DNA of 64,000 bases from Salinimonas profundi (GTDB lineage Bacteria; Pseudomonadota; Gammaproteobacteria; Enterobacterales; Alteromonadaceae): the NCBI RefSeq assembly GCF_014750655.1, contig NZ_JABBXD010000009.1, positions 62,001 to 126,000 of the forward strand. Direction: 5' to 3'. This document shows positions 57,898 through 64,000 of the stretch, in pieces; within the stretch, counting starts at the first letter, position 1; the number at the start of each line of letters is the position of its first letter. Below the pieces are notes generated by a model that was not told the DNA's origin, ran no database searches, and saw only the letters and a list, made by a program, of their open reading frames with translations. The translations under genes were made by a program, and so were the position numbers.

Positions 57898-58330
57898 ATG
57901 TAATCGCACTACTCTAATAGAAGAACTCTTTTGCATGACCGCACAATGCTGCGCCTGTCAGCATGCAAAAAAACTCTGTACTTACCGTTAATTGAACGCG
58001 CTCACGTTCAGCTTGCACTTTAGCAAGCTATCTCAGCACTGTTAGCAATGCTGATAACCGTCTATTTAAAAGATATTTTTATTGTAGAGCCGGCGTCAGA
58101 CAGCGGGTTTAGCGAAATCCGCACCACATTCCCACACTCTGGCCGTGAAGTAAGGGTAGAATAACCCCCACCTAATTTCGGGATTTTAACATTATCCACC
58201 CGTGTTTCGCTATGCAAATAATGGATAAACCACAAATTTTGTTCAAATTCGCTGTAAACCTTATGCTGAACGATTATACAACAATTGCTTAGCATCAAAA
58301 AAGCCGACAAACATGTCGGCTTTTTAATGA
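57898..58330. other. nqrA leader and promoter region
   Basis: 433 bases without a supported gene. On the minus strand a TATAAT (complement of 58273-58278) could be the nqr -10. Between it and the nqrA start lie three adjacent inverted repeats: TGAACG/CGTTCA (57993-58010), AGCTTGC/GCAAGCT (58010-58029) and CAGCA/TGCTG (58034-58053). They could form consecutive hairpins in a roughly 370-base leader. The fabV terminator occupies the right end. Confidence 0.5.
58298..58325 (-). terminator. Intrinsic terminator after fabV
   Basis: AAAAAGCCGACA (58298-58309), short loop, TGTCGGCTTTTT (58314-58325). On the minus strand it lies just beyond the fabV stop and is followed by T6. It separates fabV from the nqr promoter. 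Confidence 0.92.
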
Positions 58331-59509
58331 TTACCAGCTTAGCTGAGGATCAACATCCTGCTCATAATCAACCTGTTTCATATCAAACCCGAACAGACGC
58401 AAGAACTCGTGATGATAGCCCTCGTAATCACTGATATCGTGAAAGTTTTCCTGCGTAACATCGTCCCACAGCGCTTTAATCTTCGCCTGGGTTTGCTCGT
58501 TCGTTTCCTTGGTGTCCATGCGGTATCGGTTTGCTTCATCCAGAGTCGGCTGATTGCCGTACAGACACTGCGTGAACAACCCGTTTATCTGTTCAATACA
58601 ACCTTCATGGGTGCCTTCTTCCTTCATCACCTGATACATCAGTGAGATATATAATGGCATGACCGGGATTGCAGAACTGGCTTGCGTCACCAGTGCTTTA
58701 AGGGAGGATACGTGTGCATCCACCAGCAAATCAGAATGCTTGCCATTAATAGAAGACGCCGCGCGGTCAAGATCCTCTTTGGCTTTGCCGATAGTCGCCT
58801 GTCCATAGATGGGCCAGGTCAGCTCTTTACCGATATAAGTATAAGCTGTTGTCTTACAGCCTTCAGCAAGTACACCAGCCTCAGACAATGCGTCAATCCA
58901 CATTTCCCAGTCTTCGCCGCCCATGACCTTAATCGTGTTGAAAATTTCCTCATCCGTAGCGGCTTCCAGGGTTACGTCATGCACTTTATCTTTGTCAGTA
59001 TCATACGTTTTTGTGGTGTATGCCTCACCCACTGGTTTCAGCGTTGATTTATAAGTTACACCACTTTTCGGGTCAGTACGGCGGGGGGACGCCAGACTGT
59101 AAATAACCAAGTCGATTTTGCCCATCTCACTTTTGATGCGCGAAATGACATCATTTTTCATTTCATGGGAGAACGCATCGCCATTCAGGGTTTGAGCGTA
59201 TAGCCCTTCCTCTTCGGCGTATTTATGGAATGCAGCAGTATTATACCAACCGGCGGTTGCCGTTTTACGCTCAGTCGGCGCTTTTTCAAAGCAAACACCC
59301 AGTGTTTTGGCACCGTAACCAAATGCGGCAGTAATTCTGGATGCCAGTCCGTACCCCGTTGAGCAACCAATGACCAACACATTTTTCGGGCCCTGACCGT
59401 AGTCGCCCTGCTGTTTCACATAATCAATTTGTTCTGCCACGGAAGCGTCGCAACCTACCGGATGGGCATTAGTACAAATAAAGCCTCTGACTTTTGGCTT
59501 GATGATCAT
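58331..59509 (-). CDS. fabV: Trans-2-enoyl-ACP/CoA reductase FabV
   Basis: NADH-dependent final reductase of fatty-acid elongation, insensitive to triclosan in known members. The 392-residue protein has GCSTGYGLASRIT as nucleotide loop, YSLASPRRTDP, and the FabV catalytic Tyr-x8-Lys in WPIYGQATIGKAKEDL. No fabI is seen in the window. Single gene upstream of nqr. Confidence 0.97.
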   Translation of the reverse strand: MIIKPKVRGFICTNAHPVGCDASVAEQIDYVKQQGDYGQGPKNVLVIGCSTGYGLASRITAAFGYGAKTLGVCFEKAPTERKTATAGWYNTAAFHKYAEEEGLYAQTLNGDAFSHEMKNDVISRIKSEMGKIDLVIYSLASPRRTDPKSGVTYKSTLKPVGEAYTTKTYDTDKDKVHDVTLEAATDEEIFNTIKVMGGEDWEMWIDALSEAGVLAEGCKTTAYTYIGKELTWPIYGQATIGKAKEDLDRAASSINGKHSDLLVDAHVSSLKALVTQASSAIPVMPLYISLMYQVMKEEGTHEGCIEQINGLFTQCLYGNQPTLDEANRYRMDTKETNEQTQAKIKALWDDVTQENFHDISDYEGYHHEFLRLFGFDMKQVDYEQDVDPQLSW

Positions 59510-59686
59510 AATTTACGTCCTTTACTCAATGTGAGGGTATTGTAAACACGTGCTGCTGTTTAACAACTCGGAGCACCTGACTGATTCAATAGTGAAAATT
59601 ATAAATGTATGGGGAGGGAATATAACAGAGGAATGAAAGTGGCACACAAAAATGCGCTTAGCATTTCCATGTACCACCATCGAGCG

Positions 59687-60307
59687 TTAAGACAATACGT
59701 CAAGCAGCTCAACATCAAAAACCAGCGTGCTGTATGGGGCGATCGCACCACCGGCACCTTGTTCGCCGTATGCCAGTTCGTGCGGCACATAAAGACGCCA
59801 TTTTGAACCTTCCTGCATCATCTGAAGTGCTTCAGTCCAGCCTTTGATTACACCATTAACCGGAAACTCTGCCGGCTGGCCGCGCTCGTAAGAGCTATCG
59901 AACATTTTGCCGTCCAGCAATGTACCGTGGTAGTGAACACGCACTGTGCTATCAGCGTTTGGCGAGCTGCCTTCGCCTTTCTCGATAACTTCGTACTGCA
60001 GGCCGGTTTCTGTCACTGTGATTTCTTCACGCTGGGCATTCTCTGCCAGGAATTTCTCGCCTTCTTCAATCAGCGCTTTGCTCTGTTCTGCTTTAGCAGC
60101 CTGCATGCGCTGATGAATTTCTCCGAACGCGTTGCGTAACGTGTTGTTATCAACTTGCGCTGTTTCACCAGAGAATGCATCACGCAAACCTTCAGCCACA
60201 GCATCAATGTTCAGTCCGTCGAAAGGATTCGACTTAAGCTGCTCACCCATCTGAAAACCAACACCGTAACTGGCCTGAGTTTCTATCGTTGTATATTTAT
60301 CGGACAC
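59687..60307 (-). CDS. fklB: FKBP-type peptidyl-prolyl isomerase FklB
   Basis: 206-residue isomerase with an N-terminal dimerisation helix region (SYGVGFQMGEQLKS, NTLRNAFGEIHQRMQAAK) and a C-terminal FKBP domain: VRVHYHGTLLDGKMFDSSYE, VIKGWTEALQMM, AYGEQGAGGAIAPYSTLVFD. No signal peptide is seen, so it is cytoplasmic, which favours FklB over FkpA. Confidence 0.93.
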   Translation of the reverse strand: MSDKYTTIETQASYGVGFQMGEQLKSNPFDGLNIDAVAEGLRDAFSGETAQVDNNTLRNAFGEIHQRMQAAKAEQSKALIEEGEKFLAENAQREEITVTETGLQYEVIEKGEGSSPNADSTVRVHYHGTLLDGKMFDSSYERGQPAEFPVNGVIKGWTEALQMMQEGSKWRLYVPHELAYGEQGAGGAIAPYSTLVFDVELLDVLS

Positions 60308-60539
60308 AATCTCTCCTGAAATTAAATTACATTTTATGACTAATTTTTGTTCGCCGGGAAAATTTTCCCATATGCAAAAATTGCTAACTGCGCAAGTGTA
60401 CCATACCGTATATCTACTTGCCTCCGGGCAGGGTTTTCAAATTATGATCGCTTTACGTGATTCCCCTTTATAACCCTTAGACGTTAGACAAGAGTGTCGC
60501 TAAGAAGTAAGGTGACAGGCATGCAAGCAGGAGGATGCC

Positions 60540-63161
60540 ATGCAATCACACTATGATTCAGAACTTAAAGATACAGTGAGATACCTGGGAACAGTCCTGG
60601 GGGATACCATTAAAAATGAGCTTGGACAGGAATGGCTTGACCGTATCGAGCAGATACGTAAAGACGGCCGCTCATCCTATCAGGGCGAAACATCGTGCAG
60701 CGAGAATCTGAAAGAAACTTTCAAAGAGCTTGCTGATAAAGATCTGCTCACCGTAGGCAGAGCGTTCGCACAATTCTTGAACCTGGGCAATATTGCTGAA
60801 CAGGAATTCAACAGTGCTATGAATGTGGATGCCTCCATTGACGCACTCTTCGAGCACCTGGACAAAGCGCAATTAACCGCTGAGAATGTCCACAAGGCAG
60901 TGAGTAAACTGAATATTGATTTAGTGTTGACGGCCCACCCCACCGAAGTCACTCGCCGTACACTCATTCATAAACATAAAGAGCTGGCCAGCTGTCTGCA
61001 AAGTATTCATCAGGAAAACCTGAATGACCATGACCGCCAGCGCGTAGAAACACGTATTGCCGATCTCATCAGTCAGGCCTGGCATACGGAAGAAATTCGT
61101 TCAGAGCGCCCCACGCCGGTGGACGAGGCGCGCTGGGGCTTTTCTGTCATCGAAAATTCGTTGTGGGAAGCCGTACCTGAGTTTCTGCGCGAGTTAGATG
61201 AGCGTCTGCAAAAAGATTATGACGTCCAGTTGCCTCTGGATTCAGCGCCTGTCAAATTCGGCTCCTGGATGGGTGGCGACCGCGATGGTAACCCTTTTGT
61301 TACGGCTAAACTGACCGAGCAGGTACTTTATCTTGCACGCAAACGCGCCGCGAAACTATTCGCTCAGGACTTCGATCGCCTGCAGGTTGAACTGTCAATG
61401 TTCGACTGCAGCGATGAGATGCGCGAAGTGGTTGGCGACGCCAACGAACCCTATCGTGCGCTATTACGTCCTTTGGTAAGCCGCCTTACTGCGACCCGCG
61501 ACGGGATCAGTGATTTTCTGGCCGGCAAAAATGTTGATCAGAGCAACTGGATTACAGATAACAGCGAACTGCTCGACCCGCTTCTGCTGAGTTATGACTC
61601 CTTATGCAAATGCGGCATGAAGGTGACTGCGGACGGTTTATTGCTTGATACGATCCGTCGCATTCGTTGCTTCGGTGTGCACCTGTTGCGCCTGGATGTA
61701 CGTCAGGACTCCGAGCGCCATGCCGATGTCCTTAGTGAAATTACCCGCTATCTGGGTCTGGGCGATTATGCACAGTGGAGTGAAGATGATAAGCAGGCGT
61801 TTTTGCTGCGTGAATTATCTTCTAAGCGCCCCTTATTCCCGGCCCAGTGGAATGCATCTGATGACGTCAAGGAAGTACTCGACACATGTAAGGTCATTGC
61901 CAAGCACAGCAAAAATGGCTTTGGCATCTATATCATTTCAATGGCCAGTGAGCCGTCAGATGTTATGGCTGTGCAGCTGTTACTGCAGGAGTCTGGCGTT
62001 GACTGGCCAATGCCGGTAGCACCATTGTTCGAAACGCTGGACGATTTGAACAATTCGCCGGATGTCATGCGTAAATTGCTGTCTATCGACTGGTACCGTG
62101 GCTACGTTAAGGGTCGTCAGTACATCATGATTGGCTACTCGGATTCTGCGAAGGATGCAGGAGCACTGGCTGCGGGCTGGGCGCAGTACGAGTCGCAGGA
62201 AGCACTGGTTAAGCTGTCCGAAGAGTTTGATGTGCAACTGACATTATTCCATGGGCGTGGCGGCACAATCGGCCGTGGTGGGTTACCGGCGCATGCCGCT
62301 ATCCACTCGCAACCTCCGGGTTCTTTGGAAGGTGGCTTCCGCGTAACTGAACAGGGTGAGACCATTCGCTATAAGTTTGGTATGCCCCGCCTTGCCAAAC
62401 GCAGTCTTGGAATTTACGCCAGTGCCATTATCGAAGCGATGCTGTTTCCGCCACCGGAGCCTAAGCCAGAATGGCGTGAGCTAATCACAAAGATGGCGGC
62501 GAAAGGACGCGATAATTATCGTGGTACCGTCAGACAGGATGAGAACTTTGTCCCCTACTTCCGTGTGGCGACACCGGAACAGGAGCTGGGCAAATTGCCG
62601 TTAGGTAGCCGTCCCTCTAAGCGTAAGCCTCAGGGAGGCATCGAAAGTCTGCGTGCTATACCGTGGATCTTTGCATGGGCGCAAACGCGCCTTGTATTAC
62701 CGTCGTGGCTTGGCGTCATGCGCGCTATCGACGAGGTGAAAGCCGAGTCTGATGAAAGTGTCGTGGCTGAGATGTTCAGCGAATGGCCATTTTATCGTTC
62801 ACGCCTTTCCATGCTGGACATGGTATTTCATAAAGCTGATCCACGGATTAGCGAAGCGTATGATGAACGCCTTGTACCTAAAGAGCTGGCACATTTCGGT
62901 AAAGCGCTTCGCGATGAACTGACCCAGAGTATTGATTCATTACTGAGCCTGACCGGTCAGCCTGACATTATGTATCAGGACCCGGAAGGTAAAGAGTCGA
63001 TGAACATCCGTGCGGCTTATCTGCAGCCGTTGCATTATCTGCAAATCGAGTTACTGGATCGTATTCGTAAGGCAGGTGATGATGCGCACAATACTGAACT
63101 GGAACAGGCGATGATGGTTACCATCGCAGGTATCGCTATTGGTATGCGCAATACGGGTTAA
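60540..63161 (+). CDS. ppc: Phosphoenolpyruvate carboxylase
   Basis: Anaplerotic enzyme converting phosphoenolpyruvate and bicarbonate to oxaloacetate. The 873-residue length is normal. The catalytic histidine lies in VLTAHPTEVTRR (about residue 140), with GYSDSAKDAG, FHGRGGTIGRGG and the C-terminal MRNTG end all conserved. AGGAGG lies close before the ATG. Its own terminator follows. Confidence 0.98.
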   Translation: MQSHYDSELKDTVRYLGTVLGDTIKNELGQEWLDRIEQIRKDGRSSYQGETSCSENLKETFKELADKDLLTVGRAFAQFLNLGNIAEQEFNSAMNVDASIDALFEHLDKAQLTAENVHKAVSKLNIDLVLTAHPTEVTRRTLIHKHKELASCLQSIHQENLNDHDRQRVETRIADLISQAWHTEEIRSERPTPVDEARWGFSVIENSLWEAVPEFLRELDERLQKDYDVQLPLDSAPVKFGSWMGGDRDGNPFVTAKLTEQVLYLARKRAAKLFAQDFDRLQVELSMFDCSDEMREVVGDANEPYRALLRPLVSRLTATRDGISDFLAGKNVDQSNWITDNSELLDPLLLSYDSLCKCGMKVTADGLLLDTIRRIRCFGVHLLRLDVRQDSERHADVLSEITRYLGLGDYAQWSEDDKQAFLLRELSSKRPLFPAQWNASDDVKEVLDTCKVIAKHSKNGFGIYIISMASEPSDVMAVQLLLQESGVDWPMPVAPLFETLDDLNNSPDVMRKLLSIDWYRGYVKGRQYIMIGYSDSAKDAGALAAGWAQYESQEALVKLSEEFDVQLTLFHGRGGTIGRGGLPAHAAIHSQPPGSLEGGFRVTEQGETIRYKFGMPRLAKRSLGIYASAIIEAMLFPPPEPKPEWRELITKMAAKGRDNYRGTVRQDENFVPYFRVATPEQELGKLPLGSRPSKRKPQGGIESLRAIPWIFAWAQTRLVLPSWLGVMRAIDEVKAESDESVVAEMFSEWPFYRSRLSMLDMVFHKADPRISEAYDERLVPKELAHFGKALRDELTQSIDSLLSLTGQPDIMYQDPEGKESMNIRAAYLQPLHYLQIELLDRIRKAGDDAHNTELEQAMMVTIAGIAIGMRNTG

Positions 63162-63184
63162 CATCTTTTCCTGTGCGATTGTTG

Positions 63185-63211
63185 AAAGCCGGCTTCATTG
63201 CCGGCTTTTTT
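63185..63211 (+). terminator. Intrinsic terminator after ppc
   Basis: AAAGCCGGC (63185-63193), loop TTCATT, GCCGGCTTT (63200-63208) and T run to 63211. Confidence 0.92.
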
Positions 63212-63302
63212 ATGAGCAGAAACTTATATATTACATGCAATGGTGAACTGATAGGCCAACTGTGGGTGTAAACACTCATACCCTTACAAATGGAGAGAAC
63301 CT

Positions 63303-64000
63303 ATGATTAACGCCTACGCTGCAAAAGAACCTGGCGGTAAGCTTGAGTCATTTGAGTATGATCCCGGTGAACTTGGCCAGGACGAAGTTGAAATTGAGGT
63401 TGAGTCATGTGGCCTGTGCCACAGCGATTTGAGTATGCTCGATAACGAATGGGGCATGACCGAATATCCGTTTGTCCCTGGTCACGAAGTTGTTGGCCGT
63501 ATATCGAAGCTGGGTAGTCAGGTTTCCACATTGAAAGAAGGTCAGCGTGTGGGACTGGGCTGGCACTCCAGCTATTGCGATAAGTGCAATACCTGCCTGG
63601 AGGGTGACCACAACCTGTGTGGTTCAGCGCAAATGACCATCGCCGGCCGCCATGGTGGTTTTGCCGACCGTGTCCGGGCGCAATCTACCGCCGTAATTCC
63701 GCTTCCTGAAAACATCAATCCGGATGTTGCCGGCCCACTATTTTGTGGTGGTATTACCGTCTTTAATCCTCTGACCCAGTTTGACATCCCACCGACGGCC
63801 AAAGTTGGCGTGATCGGTATTGGTGGTTTAGGCCATATTGCCCTGCAGTTTCTCAATGCCTGGGGCTGTGAGGTAACGGCATTCACCTCCAGTGAGGAAA
63901 AGCAAAAAGAAGCAAAAGAGTTAGGTGCCCATCATGTCCTGGATAGCAAAAGCGATCAGGCGCTGAAAGATGCACAGGGTCGGTTTGATCTGATTATCTC
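63303..64000 (+). CDS. ahr: Zinc-dependent aldehyde reductase/alcohol dehydrogenase, Ahr-like, 3' end outside the window
   Basis: NADPH-type aldehyde reductase of the cinnamyl-alcohol-dehydrogenase group, similar to E. coli Ahr (YjgB). ATG 63303 has GGAG seven bases upstream. Catalytic zinc ligands are in CGLCHSDLSMLDNEWG and PGHEVVGR; structural cysteines are in YCDKCNTCLEGDHNLC; the cofactor loop is GIGGLGHIA. About 232 codons are visible, roughly the first two thirds. Confidence 0.92.
   Translation, partial: MINAYAAKEPGGKLESFEYDPGELGQDEVEIEVESCGLCHSDLSMLDNEWGMTEYPFVPGHEVVGRISKLGSQVSTLKEGQRVGLGWHSSYCDKCNTCLEGDHNLCGSAQMTIAGRHGGFADRVRAQSTAVIPLPENINPDVAGPLFCGGITVFNPLTQFDIPPTAKVGVIGIGGLGHIALQFLNAWGCEVTAFTSSEEKQKEAKELGAHHVLDSKSDQALKDAQGRFDLII

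Noticed and set aside
57898..57936. Upstream ATG (57936) as nqrA start
   Set aside because: It would add 13 residues foreign to NqrA; the family start [11 protein letters not shown] follows ATG 57897.
58048..58310. Open frames on both strands in the nqrA leader (58048-58164 plus; 58062-58310 minus)
   Set aside because: Neither has a ribosome site; the minus one starts inside the fabV terminator. No recognisable family, so treated as chance.

Overview
The window reads as a chromosomal segment of a marine or halophilic gammaproteobacterium, most likely of the Alteromonadaceae (Alteromonas/Salinimonas-like). The reasons are the complete sodium-pumping NADH dehydrogenase operon nqrABCDEF with apbE and nqrM, a sodium-coupled NSS transporter, FabV as enoyl-ACP reductase, YihG-type acyltransferases, YggN and FldB, and a secreted subtilisin and dipeptidyl peptidase IV typical of marine heterotrophs. 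This is inference from gene content; no rRNA is present. I saw no tRNA or rRNA gene, insertion sequence, prophage or CRISPR array.

Layout. 1-1873: 3' truncated transketolase (minus strand). 2270-11134: a co-directional plus-strand cluster of nine genes that I cannot assign to a named system. It encodes a secreted protein, a lipoprotein, a membrane-anchored helical-repeat protein, a PEGA-repeat/FGE-fold protein, a 35-residue membrane peptide, a MotA/TolQ/ExbB-type channel subunit, two paralogous TM-coiled-coil-vWA proteins, and a two-TM protein. The vWA proteins carry an ExbD/MotB-like Asp in their single TM segment, so the cluster looks like an ion-driven A5B2-type motor whose B subunits end in vWA domains. 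It is the best candidate here for an undescribed system.

11181-13165: glutathione-dependent formaldehyde detoxification (frmB, frmA). 13270-16399: two tandem YihG-like acyltransferases followed at once by a YbdG-like mechanosensitive channel. 16418-27144: mostly single-gene or two-gene units, including yggN, a YeeZ-like protein, an NSS transporter, an SDR/DCC pair, msrA, a phytase-like lipoprotein, a PhoD-fldB-zincin unit and a lone exbD. 27316-36668: a choice-of-anchor A secreted protein converging on a compact cellulose operon (unknown gene, bcsA, bcsB, bcsZ, bcsC). 36787-48322: a ygjV-like gene, trmN6, and a run of exported peptidases and hydrolases.

48573-59509: dinB under a LexA box with a DUF1653 gene behind it, a GAF protein, and the nqr locus (nqrA to nqrF, a hairpin terminator, then apbE and nqrM) downstream of fabV. 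59687-64000: fklB, ppc, and an Ahr-like aldehyde reductase cut by the window end. Most operons are joined by 1-base stop/start overlaps, and several convergent genes have almost no spacer.
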